DNA of 64,000 nucleotides from Erpobdella octoculata (GCA_963978895.1 OZ022246.1:6486432-6550431), one strand, 5' to 3'. Counted from the first letter of the stretch, positions 37,632 through 47,757 are shown. Notes: generated by a model from the letters alone, not told the origin. Program-made: numbers and translations.

Positions 37632-40600
37632 GTAATAATTCTCTCGTCATTTCTGCTATCAAGTTTGTTAAATCTTCATTTGTATCAAACTCATATTCTT
37701 CTGGGTCAAACCCATTGTCCTCCTTTTTGCTCTCCGGTTTCCTCTCCTTTTCCAGCTCGCTCTTCCACTCCCAGTCGCTTTTCTGTGCCCGCTTGCTCTC
37801 CCGCTCCCGTTCATTCTTCAGTTCCTGCTCGCTTTCCCATTCCCGTTTGCTTTCCCGCTCCCGCTCCGCTCATTTTGTGACCAAGTTTAATTTTTTTTAC
37901 AGAAACCTTCCTCTATTGACTTTCAAAGTTGTGCGAAAATTTCATTACGATTGGATGAATGGTGTAGCAATGCATAAGAATAAAAGACAAACAAACAAAC
38001 AGACATTTGAGAGGGGGCCAAAAAAATGGCGGGAGGGACCAAAAACGATGGGGGGCCAAAGACGTCAGGAAGAGCAAACATTTGATCTTAGATCCTAAAA
38101 AACCCGCTGAAAACAAAAGCAAGATGCTAAAAACTTCATAATTTCTCTAAATATAAGTGAATTTTTCTTATAAATTTGGTCAACTTGAACATTTTCTCAC
38201 TTATTCCTTGTTTTAAATGGCATTTCTCGTATTATTACTCTTATAAAAAAGTATAGTATCTCATAAAAATAAACTCTGAAATCCACAGGAGGGGCCATAT
38301 ATATCTTTTATAGAAATATCTTTTATGCAAGCTTATAGAAATATAGTTCATTGAACCTGTTTGAAATCCTCTTCAAATTTTCTCAACTGTAAACACTGTT
38401 CAAGTTTAATTTTGTGGTGATCCCAAAAAACATCAAAATTTTTCGATGTTTCCTCAAGCTGTAATAACAACCTACAACAAAAAATTAAATAATTAAAAAC
38501 TAGCCCACACTGCATATACAAACTATCAAAAGAACACTACAGATATGCAAATGATTAAAAATTGAGCAATACTGTCTGAACTAGAATTGTGTACAATTTA
38601 TATAAACAAACTGATATAACAGAGTTGTCAGCAGATATACTTTTGCTGACCTACCACAAAATTCAGCAATACTTTGTAAATTTAATTATCAAAATAAACA
38701 ATTAAACCCAACATATATATAATCACTTTCTATTTTACAACATAATAGTATATTTTTGTTTGGACTCAACTTCAACCTATACAAAAAGACATTTTCAATA
38801 ATTTTTCATCATTCCTATGATTGCAGAAATATCAAATATCTAAAGAAAAATCTAGAGTTATTAGTTGTTTTCTTTTTTTAATTGGAGAATCACAAACCTT
38901 CAATTAAGATTAAGCATGTTAATAAATAAATATATATTAATAAAATCCTGTGTTTTGTGTTCTAATGATAAAATACAGCAAGAAACTGTTCAAATTAGTT
39001 TTAAAGATATAAGAAACCTTTGTGCAGCACAAACATGAGCTTGTTTGCTTTTTGGCAGGAGTGAAATTTCGTCATCAGAAAAAATTGAGTCATCTTCCTC
39101 TTTTCTCTGACCTACAAAACATTCCAGGAGAACTTTTCCATGTTTGATGGTTGACTCCAAGTCCTCCTTTATTTCCAGCTTAATGGTCTCGTGATCGTGT
39201 ATGAGAACTTCTGTCTGTAACACATCGTTCGGGAATTCTCTTTCCTGCAAATCATTGCAAATAGATCGAAGGCTTTGATTTGTCTTCGATGCATTGGCTG
39301 AGAACTTTTCTAGAGCCTTCAAAATAAACAATTGCAATCTAAGTTTAGTATAACATTTTAATTGATATAAGAAAAACTACTTGATTTAAACATTTTTAAT
39401 GCAATCAACATGTTGAACTTACAGCTCTGTGCTGTATCCATTCTGAAAGATTGAAAACGAGCGTCCCATCAAATTCAGGTGTCAGCTGGTCTCTGTCGAT
39501 GTAATCATGAAGGCTGGTCGTTGAGTCCAATATTAATATCTTTAAAAGAAATAAAACTCTTTATAATTGATTTAACAATAATTATGAAATGACTCCAAAA
39601 CTTTCCTATTCTTACCTTAACTCTAAAATCATCTTTGATAAACTTCAAACCAGTGTCGGCGAACGTTTTTTGCAGAAAACTCAGTGGTTTGAGGATATAA
39701 ACTTTTTGCACCGATGTAGGAAAAAAATCCTTTTTAAATTAAATTCATTGAAATTAATTTAAAGCAAAACATGAGACATTATTAATTTGAATTTAATCAA
39801 AAGGTTCTGTTTTTAATAGAAATATATTTTCTATGTAGATCAAAACTTTAAATAAACAAACAAATAAATACTATTATTAAATATTAATCTCAAACAATGT
39901 GCATGGTTGAATGTTGAAATAACCTGTTGATCTAACAAACAGCAAGCATTGAATAATTTAAGTACTTGTGAGATTATTCATATTGTTTTGTCGGGGTTAA
40001 TAAACCATGTGGTTAATAAAATAAGTTTTTATAGAAAAATTATAATAAACACTAAAATAAACAAATACAAAAACATAATAATAACAGTATCTAATCAAAA
40101 ATTCACCATACCATTTAAATATAACAACCTTTTCACACACAAAATTATCATAAATGAATACCAAAATACAGAATGCTTAAACATAATTTAAAAAACTTCA
40201 TATAAATAAATTTATAAAAATCTTCTGAAATTAGTGAAGATAAACTCACAGTTATCTGCAACAAAAGACTCTTGACAGAACTCCACTTATCTTTTCTTCT
40301 ATCGATTACAACAACAACACCAGCTTCCTGTTCCGAGGGACTGTCAGAAGAGCAAATTTAAACAACAACAATTAAATGAAACAAATAAATCAGTTTAAAC
40401 TTGTTTTTTGTTACCTTAAAATACTAGTGAGGTAAGCAAATAATGTTTTAAACTGCTCGTCTGCCACAGAACTGAAGGATGAACACTCGGGAAATGATAC
40501 TATAACAAAATTTCTTCTACTTCTGCCACCTTAAAATAAGTAATAATGATAAAAAAGAAATAAAACATATCAAATAATTGTCATTAATTATTTTTATTGG

Positions 40601-42482
40601 TATCAGCATCCTCATAACTGACCTAACCCAACATTCTCAGAATCAGCTTAATTTGTTTTTTCTTCAATCAAGTATATAAGAAAACAGTACAAAAACTTAG
40701 CAACTTACCAGATATAAATGCAAAGTTGGTTTGAAGAATGTTTGCCACATCCAAAATAGTGAGAGTACAACTAGATTCTCCCATTGCATTGCCTAAGAAT
40801 TAAAGTAATAAACAAATAAAAATCTTTAGGATCATTTTGTTCATTTACTTTTTAATTTACAATCGAGAATTTGTATCAACCTTCTTGGGTAAAAAACAAC
40901 TACATTTATTTTCAGCCAAACTTAAGTCATACAACGATAATACTGTTAAGAAAATGCTATAGAAATGTTAGTTACATCACATTAAATTACAAAGCAATTA
41001 TCCTTTTTTTTGCAAGCCAATCCCACGCCTGGACAAAAGAGGAGGACAGTTAAAAAAATTAAATGTGATCTACGACAGGAAGTACTTAGATGCATATTGC
41101 AACTCAAACAAGCTTAACAAAAATTTTATTGCCACATCTCCAGCTGAGAAATATTTTAAATGTTTGATGCACATATCGGTCTGCAAAAACTTAAAAATCC
41201 ATAGCTATGATTATAAATAACTTAACAGAAAAATTTAAAAAAACATTAATGTTTTTGTTTTTCTATTATTTATGTTTTTTAGATTTATTAAAACAAAACC
41301 AACAATAACCAAGTTATACAAAATAACTCACTGAAGTTTAAAGCTTGAACATCTGAACTCAAATCCATTTTTAGAAACCAATGAAGAAATAAGTTAAATA
41401 AATAACTAAAATAATAAGCACCACTGATCCGAATTAATGAAAATTGCTGAAAAACATAAATGTAAATAAATTAACACCGATTCCAAAACAAAAATAGAAC
41501 AAATTAAAAAAAATAAATTATTATAATTATTCTAAAGCAGCCTATTCAAATAAAAACCAAAAATAAACTCGAGCAGCTCAACCCTGATTAGCTCTCAATT
41601 GAAAATGCCACCTGTTGAATAACTGATGCTGAACTTTGTTGCACTGGAAGACTGTGCAGATCGACATATGGACGTCAAAACAGAAGAACTGCTGAACTTT
41701 CTGGAGCAATCAGAACTGGAAGCACCAGATGCATCCGGATAACTCAAATAATCCGAAGAGAAATTAACAGACCAGCCATCATCTCCAATTTCGTCTTCTA
41801 TCTGTGACAGAACCGACGAAGTCAAACTACTACTGATAAAATTATTGTCACTTGGAGAGGTGATGCTCTGCCTGGGACCACTGGGAGTAGATGAATCATT
41901 TGATATCCACGATGCTCTGAAATTACAAGTATCACTGTAGTTGTTTGACAACATATTGTCACCAATGACTCCACTGTCTCGCAGTTTGTCATCGTTGCTC
42001 CAAGTTCTTTCACTGGATGGTATTAAACTTTCAAAATTCAACTTAGGTAAAATTTTGGAACGAAAAGATCTCACTCTATTGGTGGTTCTAGTAACTTTTG
42101 CCTTTATTTCGCTCTCAGGTATTTTTTGACAAACCTTATTATCATCACAAAAAGAACTTTTTAATATGACTTCCTCAGGCAAGCATAAAGGATTTTCCAT
42201 TGAAATCTTTCCAAAGCTAGAAAACTTAAAATTATTTAGAAATTCTTCAATTCTACATTCAATTTCCTTTGGTTTCAACTTTGAAAATATTTCAGTATCT
42301 CGTTCAGCATTTTCATGAATATCGCTTTCTCGAAATGTTTCAATTTTTTCATCTGAATCTGAATCTGACAATCTGATTATAGGGGTCAAATAAAGTTCTG
42401 CTCTGTGTTTACCAGAAAGAAAAAACTCAGTAGAACTTCTTGGCATGTAATGCAGAGTCTCTCCAATGATAACTTCAGCCAT
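29406..42482 (-). CDS. MCF2L/DBS-like Rho guanine nucleotide exchange factor
   Basis: Twenty-seven exons, about 1,407 residues: 42482-41612, 41352-41332, 40794-40709, 40529-40415, 40340-40250, 39729-39616, 39539-39423, 39316-39018, 38471-38357, 37422-37303, 37194-37003, 36608-36417, 36261-35902, 35762-35653, 35580-35514, 34759-34644, 33111-33036, 32855-32760, 32616-32524, 31756-31631, 31194-30991, 30634-30542, 30461-30383, 30281-30233, 30100-29989, 29804 (or 29777)-29541, 29453-29406. Order is Ser-rich N-terminus, SEC14, spectrin-like, DH, PH, SH3, as in vertebrate MCF2L/MCF2. The family activates Rho GTPases at membranes. Every junction keeps frame except exon 3, which has two extra bases. 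The DH core motif is eroded, so GEF activity is doubtful. The first exon (290 residues, rich in Ser/Asp) has no counterpart I know; ATG 42482 is the first in frame. Introns carry Helitron, SINE-like and microsatellite insertions. Confidence 0.85.
29541..29804 (-). other. SH3 domain exon
   Basis: TATRPDEISLQKGTEVLVV, EAGWSLIREV and HEGWFPTRLLV give the RT loop, GW and WFP elements of an SH3 domain. The N-terminal ALYDY element is weak (LVTTNHT). The acceptor may be at 29804 or 29777; both keep frame. It is followed only by a 15-residue tail exon. Confidence 0.75.
30383..31194 (-). other. Pleckstrin-homology (PH) domain exons
   Basis: Three exons. GDLTAGGKLIQQGSFHV, SLRHLFLYENFLLICKEK and GYIFKALLP match the first strands of the MCF2L PH domain; FVTSDKRKFQLSVHKTNESY covers the middle; LKDLWVSEIKRILLGQFEKI is the C-terminal helix with its conserved Trp. 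In the family it positions the DH domain at membranes. Confidence 0.85.
30690..30765 (-). repeat. tRNA-derived sequence in an intron
   Basis: On the minus strand: ATAGCTCAGTTGAGAAGAGC (A-box/D-arm) and, 37 bases later, ACGTTCGAAACC (a perfect B-box core). The acceptor-stem halves do not pair well, so a SINE head or tRNA pseudogene is likelier than a working tRNA. Confidence 0.6.
32230..32398 (+). mobile_element. Helitron 3' end remnant with GGGAGCGGGAAAGCGAC-type minisatellite
   Basis: Purine-rich minisatellite related to that at 46145-46529, then CCCCGGGCAATGCCGGGTAA, the hairpin of the mini-Helitron family. The terminal CTAG is degraded (CGTTAT). It lies in an intron of the DBS-like gene. 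Confidence 0.65.
33325..34135. repeat. Dispersed repeat R1, copy 3, interrupted by an insertion
   Basis: R1 segments run 33325-33416 and 33994-34135. The 577 bp between (33417-33993) are absent from copy 2 and are flanked by AAATTAAT on both sides, consistent with an 8-bp target duplication, although the AT-rich context weakens that. The insertion includes a GC-rich part (33540-33620) and a CT-rich tract (33850-33890). Confidence 0.6.
34140..34549 (+). mobile_element. Mini-Helitron
   Basis: The 5' part has the TGTATGTATGTATGT, GCATTGCTACATCATTCATCC and AATTTTCACATAATCTTGAG segments of this family. The middle is the GGGAACGGGAAAGCGAC minisatellite. The 3' end is CAGGCAATGCCGGGTACCCG then CTAG (34546-34549) before T. 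It lies in an intron of the DBS-like gene. Confidence 0.75.
34943..35215 (-). pseudogene. Fragment of a Helitron helicase
   Basis: Begins MYTVSPKDAKRFYLSLL, resembling the MYxVxPxxxERFYLRLLL motif of Helitron Rep/helicase proteins. Later it has TLQDIEAVLRKHGMNCSDFN, similar to a more C-terminal segment of the same family, so the middle would be deleted. No ATPase motif remains. It interrupts the DH-encoding exons, and neither reading phase nor homology fits the exchange factor, so it is intronic. Confidence 0.5.
35192..35452. repeat. Dispersed repeat with internal (TACA)n expansion
   Basis: About 160 bp related to 61680-61850 (shared CATCTTTAG/GATCTTTAG, GACAGTGTACA, CAACTGCTGACCAC, TTATGCRGAATTGCTAA, TATGTATGTYGATT). 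Here a pure TACA tract of about 130 bp (35296-35424) sits where the other copy has only ACATACATATACAG. The Tyr/Val/Cys/Met frames are repeat artefacts. Confidence 0.75.
37540..37628. repeat. (AT)n microsatellite in an intron
   Basis: About 44 uninterrupted TA dinucleotides directly next to the Helitron remnant at 37710-38020. Confidence 0.95.
37710..38020 (-). mobile_element. Mini-Helitron remnant
   Basis: On the minus strand the 5' part reads TCTGTTTGTTTGTTTGTC, GCATTGCTACACCATTCATCC and TCGTAATGAAATTTTCGCAC, followed by the Arg/Ser-coding GGGAGCGGGAAAGC minisatellite. The 3' hairpin and CTAG are missing. Confidence 0.7.
39423..40794 (-). other. SEC14 (CRAL-TRIO) lipid-binding region of the DBS-like gene
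   Basis: Five exons. Segments that align with vertebrate MCF2/MCF2L: ILQTNFAFISGG, FVIVSFPECSSF, LFAYLTSIL, EAGVVVVIDRRKDKWSSVKS, KVYILKPLSFLQ, DSTTSLHDYIDRDQLTPEF and DGTLVFNLSEWIQHRA (helix and gate region). In the family this domain binds phosphoinositides and restrains the exchange domain. Exon 40794-40709 contains the frameshift (TGTG at 40739-40742). Confidence 0.85.
41332..41368 (-). promoter_or_regulatory. Possible alternative first coding exon of the DBS-like gene
   Basis: An ATG at 41368 reads MDLSSDVQALNF in the same frame as the 21-nt exon 41352-41332 and ends at the same GTGAGT donor. A transcript starting here would lack the 290-residue Ser-rich first exon, giving a protein of the usual MCF2L length. 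Confidence 0.4.
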
Positions 42483-43771
42483 ATTTAAAAAAAATTATTT
42501 TTCAATGGGTTAACAAAATTAGACAATATCAATTGCGAATATAAAGAGACTTCAGCTGGATTTTATCTTAGTCCACAAATTTCTATTTATTATAATGCCA
42601 GACTATTATTAAAACTTCAGCCTATTCCTACTTGTCTGTCCAATGCTAATGTGAACATGTTTAGATAAATTATATTCAAAATAGACATCAGCATTGTTTT
42701 TTTCTAAATAGAAAACAAATTTTTGTTAAAAACCAACAGTCGAAGAGAAATCTGCCTCATTTTATATCTGCATATCTAATGACATGAGCACTAAAAATTG
42801 CAGTGAAGCGGCAGCACAGCTTCTGCTGGCCAACTGGATGCTGAGATCTTGATCAATACCAGTATAGGAACCATGCACAAGACTCACAAGAGATATAAAA
42901 AGTAATGGTATTTAGTATTTGTACACCAAACATTTTTCATTCACAATTACATCACAACAGATGGCTAGAGCAATTAAATTTTTAATTAACATAACAAGTG
43001 ACAGTAATAAAAAAATTGACAGAGTAATGCAAATGCAATATAAAAATATTTTGCATACCTTATGTATCTCATGTTAACGAAATTCTTGAATATTCCGACG
43101 TGGAGGACGAGCAACTGAATCAGACGACGCTTTTAACACGCTGGCATAACGTAGTTGAATAAGTATAACATCATATAACGTAATCAACTGCGCCAAAAAA
43201 ATTCATCAGTTATCCTTTTACAAGCAAAACCTCAAAAAAAGCTGAAAAGAACAGATGTTGTAATCAGTTTTCTGTCGTTGGTTAGAAGAAGTAAATTATT
43301 TTAAGCTGAAAACGAGGTATTATTTAACGAGCAGATTTAACAGCATTTAACAGTTAAAAAAATTCAACTGGTGTCAAAATAATTTCGTTCCATCTCGCCA
43401 GTCACGATCCCGAATGTTCGAGTGTTCGAGCAATAAATGAGCGTTACATAGGTAACTTAAGGACAGATTAGTAATAAGTAACATTAAATTTTCAATTCTA
43501 AACTTAGCATAGATAAGTATATGATTTGAAGAGGGCAGACGAGGCGGTAGCCCACCAGTCATTCAGCAACGTCCGGCCTATTGAGTTGAATTGGAAGCAC
43601 ACCTTTACCTGCGTTTCTATTTTTAAACACGAGTACTTTTAAGGACGAAGTTTTGTTTATGTTCGCTAGAGCACTGGTGCTTCTGCAAAATGGAATGTTA
43701 CGCGACAAACGAAACTGGGTATTTAAAAACGGTTGCTGCTATTGCCCCGGCCGTTAGCCGTGGATATAATT

Positions 43772-44011
43772 GGTAAAATTGCTACTGAGCCGGCAGTCGA
43801 GCCGTATGTCTACCAATTAAACCCTAACCATAACCCTAACCCTAACCCTAACCCTACCCCTAACCCATTAAAAAATATGTACATCTTTATCAATTGATCG
43901 AAGAATCAATTGTTACGCTCCCGTAATGGACTTTGTCGATAAGGAAGCGCCTAATCAAATGATTCTTTGATTTGATTTTGGCGAAACCGCCGGCTCAGTA
44001 GCAATTTTACC
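43772..44011. repeat. Interstitial telomeric repeat within an inverted repeat
   Basis: 43821-43866 is (CCCTAA)n with a few variants (AACCAT, ACCCCT). It sits between perfect 23-bp inverted repeats at 43772-43794 and 43989-44011 (core AAAATTGCTACTGAGCCGGC). ATTGCCCCGGCC also occurs on both sides (43741, 44018). No gene in 42483-44100 is supportable apart from a possible 5' UTR of the DBS-like gene. Confidence 0.85.
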
Positions 44012-44102
44012 GCTTATTGCCCCGGCCACCGTCGCCTAACTGCCTTGGTAATAGTTATAACGTTAAAAACCGATTTGTTATTTATTTATTTATTCATAAC
44101 AC

Positions 44103-44365
44103 TAGCGGCGTTGCCCGGGGTTTTTAAAGGTATTTCTAATGCTTGTCTCTCTCGCTCCCGTTTCCTTCCCCGCTTGTTTTCCCGCTCCCGGTCGCTTTCC
44201 CGTTCCTGCTTGCTCTCCCGTTCTCGGTCGGTTTCTCGCTCCCGGTCGCTTTCCCGTTCCCGGTCGGTTTTTCGCTCCAGGCCGTTTTCCCGCTCCCAGA
44301 CGCTTTCCCGTTTCCGGTTTTTTCACACTCCCGGTCGATTTCCCGTTCCGGGTCGCTTTCCCGGT
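44103..44365 (-). mobile_element. Truncated mini-Helitron
   Basis: On the minus strand it ends in CCCCGGGCAACGCCGCTAG before T (44103). The rest is the GGGAGCGGGAAAGCGACC minisatellite. It is cut at 44365, where plus-oriented Helitron sequence starts. Confidence 0.7.
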
Positions 44366-44732
44366 CCCGTTATTTTAGAGTCTTCACACGGGCCAGGCCA
44401 AACCTTAAATCAAAGTGGGACGGGCCGAGGTTTTTCACCAAGTATATAGATATTTTAGTGATTTTAGGGTCTTCAGTTTGGCCGGGCCAAACCTGAGGTC
44501 AAGGTGGGACGGGCCGAAGTTTTTCATCAAGTATATAGAACTTCTAGGCCTGTAAAAATGGGCCGGGCCTAATTCAGATGGGCTGTGCCGGGCCAGGAGT
44601 TTGGGTTTTTAAAACGGGCTGGGCTAATTTGTCGACGGGCCAAGCCGAGACCTAAAAAAATGATCTCTACTATGGATGCACGGTTCAAACTCTCTAATTT
44701 CATGCGAGCGAAGCCGCTACGGGCACTGCTAG
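44366..44732 (+). mobile_element. 3' portion of an A/B-type Helitron (copy C)
   Basis: Matches the last about 370 bp of copies A and B (GC-rich GGGCCGGGCC module, then GCGAGCGAAGCCGCTACGGG and CTGCTAG). The terminal CTAG (44729-44732) abuts the first base of copy B directly. Confidence 0.85.
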
Positions 44733-46144
44733 TCTATATATATAAAAGAACATGTCCTGACTGATAATCAACGCCGAGCTCAAACGCCTCATCCTAGGAA
44801 CGTGAAATTTGGAACTTATATTACTTTTATAGCGTAAACATCCGCTAAGAAAGGATTTTTGAAAATTTTGCTCCTGAGGGGAAAAAACTGGAAAACAAAC
44901 TTTTTTCTAAAAAAATTTTCTAAAAATTTTTTCTGAAATTTAGTATATAGATTCTTTTTGAAAAATAAAAAGATACGTGTTTCACCATTTTTTGAAAATT
45001 CGGTTTCCCGGACCTCAAATGTGGGTTGGAAAATTGGGTTATTTGGTTTTTAAAGTAGCTTCTACTCAAAAACTGTTAATGCTACAGGAGTAAAAATTAG
45101 TATTTAGTTTCTACTCCAAAAATAATAAAATACGTGTTTTAGCATATTTTGAAAATTTGGTTTCCAGGACTTCAAATGTGGGGTGGAAAATAGGACTAAT
45201 TGTCTTTTATAGTAACTGCTACTCAAAAACAGTAAATACCACAGATGTAAAAATTAGTATTTAGTTTCTATTCTAAAAATAAAGATATACGTGTTTTACC
45301 ATTTTTTTAAAATTTGGTTTCCAGGACCTCAAATGTGGGATGGAAAATAATGTTATTTGGTTTTTAATGTAATTGCTACTCGAAAAATGTAGATGCTGCA
45401 GGAGTAAAAATGAGTATTTGGTTTCTACTCCAGAAATAATGATATACGTGTTTTACCATTTTTTGAAACTTTGGTTTCCAGGACTTCAAATTTGCGGTGG
45501 AAAATAGGATTACTTGATTTTTAAAGTAACTGCTACTCAAAAACTGTAAATGCTACAAAAGTAAAAATAGTTTATTTAGTTTCTACTCTAAAAATAATGA
45601 TATTTGGCTTCCAGGACCTCAAATATGAAGTGGAAAAAGGGTTATTTGATTTTAAAATAACTGCTACTCAAAAACTGTAAGTGCTACAGATGTGAAAATT
45701 GGTATTTTGAGGTTTTGTGCCGGTTAAAAGTAGATGAGTTTAGTTTATCACCGGACGGACGGGCTAAGCCGTTATTTTAGGGTCTTCATAAGGCCCTGCC
45801 TAAACCTTAAATCAAGGTAGGACGGGCCGAGATTTTTAACCAAGTATATAAACATTTTAGTGATTTTAGGGTGTTCAGACGGGCCGGGCTAAACCTGAAG
45901 TCAAGGTGGGACGGGCCGAAGTTTTTCATCAAGTATATAGAATTTCTAGGCCTGTGAAAACGGGCCGGGCCCATATTAGACGAGCCGTGCCGGGCCAGGA
46001 TATTCGGTTTTTGAAACGGGCTGGGCCAAGTTGTCGACGGGCCGAGCCGAGACCTAAAAAATTGATCCGTGCAGTACTCTACTATGTATGCACGGTTCAA
46101 ATTCTCTAATTTCATGCGAGCGAAGCCGCTACGGGCACTGCTAG
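44733..46144 (+). mobile_element. Complete non-autonomous Helitron (copy B)
   Basis: Starts TCTATATATATAAAAG and ends GGGCACTGCTAG, near-identical in layout to copy A (662-2113), with the same internal roughly 157-bp tandem units and GC-rich module. Both its ends abut other Helitrons: copy C before it, a mini-Helitron after it. Confidence 0.85.
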
Positions 46145-46529
46145 TATATATATATGAATGTTTGTGGGTTAGTTTGTCTATTATAGAAACGGGAAAGCGA
46201 CCCGGAACGGACAGCGAGCGGGAAAGGAAAAGGAAGTGTGAGCAGGAATGGGAGAGCAAACGTGAACGGGAACGGGACAGCGACCGGGAACGGGAAAACG
46301 ACCGGGAGCGGGAAAGCGACCGGGAGCGGGAAAGCGACCGGGAGCGGAAAAGCGACCGGGAGCGGGAAAGCGACCGGCAGCGGGAAAGCGACCGGCAGCG
46401 GGAAAACGACCGAAAACGGGAAAGCGAACAGGAGTGGGAAAGCAGGTGAGAAAGGAAACGGGAGAGAAAGAGACAAACATTAGAAAAAACCTCTAAAAAA
46501 ACCCGGGCAACGCCGGGTATCTCCGCTAG
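46145..46529 (+). mobile_element. Mini-Helitron with 18-bp minisatellite
   Basis: 5' end TATATATATATGAATGTTTG; body is the unit CGGGAGCGGGAAAGCGAC repeated about ten times; 3' end is the ACCCGGGCAACGCCGGGT hairpin then CTAG (46526-46529) and T. It starts directly after copy B's terminal CTAG. Confidence 0.8.
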
Positions 46530-46644
46530 TACATACATAAACACACACACACAGACACACATACATAAACACACACACAGACACACATACATGCACATAC
46601 ACATACATACATACACACATACATACGCACATACATATATATAG
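46530..46644. repeat. ACAC/ACAT microsatellite between opposed Helitron arrays
   Basis: Compound (CA)n and (CATA)n tract separating the plus-oriented and minus-oriented Helitron groups. Confidence 0.85.
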
Positions 46645-46841
46645 TTCCCGCTCGCTCACCCGCTCAGCTCCGCTCATTTTGTGACGGATTTCAAAAAAAA
46701 TTTCTCTATATTTGATTCCCCTTGACTCTCAAGGTTGTGTGAAAATTTCATTACGATCGGATGAATGGTGTAGCAATGCATAAAGGACATGAATATATAT
46801 ATAAATATATACATACAAACATTCATTTTTATATATATAGA
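46645..46841 (-). mobile_element. 5' portion of a mini-Helitron
   Basis: On the minus strand it begins TCTATATATATAAAAATG at 46841, followed by GCATTGCTACACCATTCATCC and TCGTAATGAAATTTTCACAC, and breaks off after GAGCGGAGCTGAGCGGG without a 3' hairpin. Its first base directly follows the CTAG end of the next element. Confidence 0.8.
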
Positions 46842-47313
46842 CTAGTGGGGGCACCCGGCGTTGCCCGGGGTTTTTAGAGGTTTTTCTAATGTTTGTCTCT
46901 CTCGCTCCCGTTCCCTTCTCCGCTTTCCCGTTCCCGGTTGCTTTTCCGCTCCCGGTCGATTTCCCGCTCTCTGTCGTTTTCCAACTCCCGGTCGCTTTCC
47001 CGCTCCCGGTTGCTTTCCCGTTTTTGGTCGCTTTCCCTTTCCCGCTCTATCTTTCGCTCTCAGTTGACTTCCCGTTCCAGTTTTCGCTCATTTATGTATG
47101 TATATGTATGTGTATATAAATATATATGTATATAGTTCCCGCTCACTCACCTGCTCCGCTCATTTTGTGACGGATTTCAATTTTTTTTTCTATATTTGAT
47201 TCCCCTTGAATCTCAATGTTCTGTGAAAAATTCAATAGGATCGGATGAATGGTGTAGCAACTCATAAAGGACATACATACATATATACAAACATTCATTT
47301 TTATATATATATA
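46842..47313 (-). mobile_element. Complete mini-Helitron
   Basis: On the minus strand the 5' end is at 47313 (TATATATATATAAAAATG), with the CACCATTCATCCGATC region and minisatellite, and the 3' hairpin CCCCGGGCAACGCCGGGTG then CTAG (46845-46842). Confidence 0.8.
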
Positions 47314-47757
47314 CCAGCGGAGGTACCCGGCGTTGCACGGGGTTTTTAGAGGTTTTTCTAATGCTTGTCTCTTTCGCTCCCGTTTCCTTTCCCGCTTGTT
47401 TTCCCGCTCCCGGTCGCTTTCACGTTCCTGCTTGCTCTCCCGTTCTCGGTCGGTTTCTCGCTCCCGGTCGCTTTCCCGGTCCCGGTCGGTTTTTCGCTCC
47501 AGGCCGATTTCCCGCTTCCAGACGCTTTCCCGTTTTCGGTTTTTTTCCGCTCCCGGTCTATTTTCCTTTCCGGGTCGCTTTCCCGCTCCCGGTCACTTTC
47601 CCTCTCTCGGTCGCTTTTTCGCTCCCGGTTGCTTTCCCGCTCCCGGTAGCTTTCCCGTTCCCGGTCGCTTTTCCGTTCTCGGTCGCTTTCCATTTCCCGC
47701 TCGATCTTTCGCTCTCAGTTGGCTTTCCGTTTCCGTTCCCGTTCCCGCTCATTCTTT
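47314..47757 (-). mobile_element. 3' portion of a mini-Helitron
   Basis: On the minus strand it ends GTGCAACGCCGGGTACC then CTGG (47317-47314), within the CTRR consensus, and abuts the 5' end of the preceding element. The body is the longest minisatellite of the family. The 5' terminus is missing. Confidence 0.75.

Larger units (their letters stand above)
36417..39316 (-). other. Spectrin-like helical region of the DBS-like gene
   Basis: Five exons. KIKLEQCLQLRKFEEDFKQ (38471-38357) and FIGDNHYAIDCIKPKCCELD (37194-37003) match the corresponding spectrin-repeat segments of vertebrate MCF2L almost residue for residue; EFPNDVLQTEVLIHDHE aligns with the start of the region. Long heptad-like helices follow. 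The next exon (36261-35902) is a Pro/Ser-rich linker ending in KSKRKFSFKKR. Confidence 0.85.

Noticed and set aside
39949..40191. 80-codon plus-strand frame in an intron of the DBS-like gene
   Set aside because: Asn/Ile/Lys-rich composition artefact that starts at TTG in AT-rich intron sequence.
41595..42482. Stand-alone 295-codon gene
   Set aside because: A CAG/GTGGCA donor six codons before its stop leads, via the microexon, into the SEC14 exons, so it is taken as exon 1 of the exchange-factor gene.
45807..46616. 269-codon Arg/Ser-rich frame on the minus strand and similar frames at 44045-44496 and 47333-47806
   Set aside because: They follow the 18-bp Helitron minisatellite, are open in several frames at once, and cross element boundaries.
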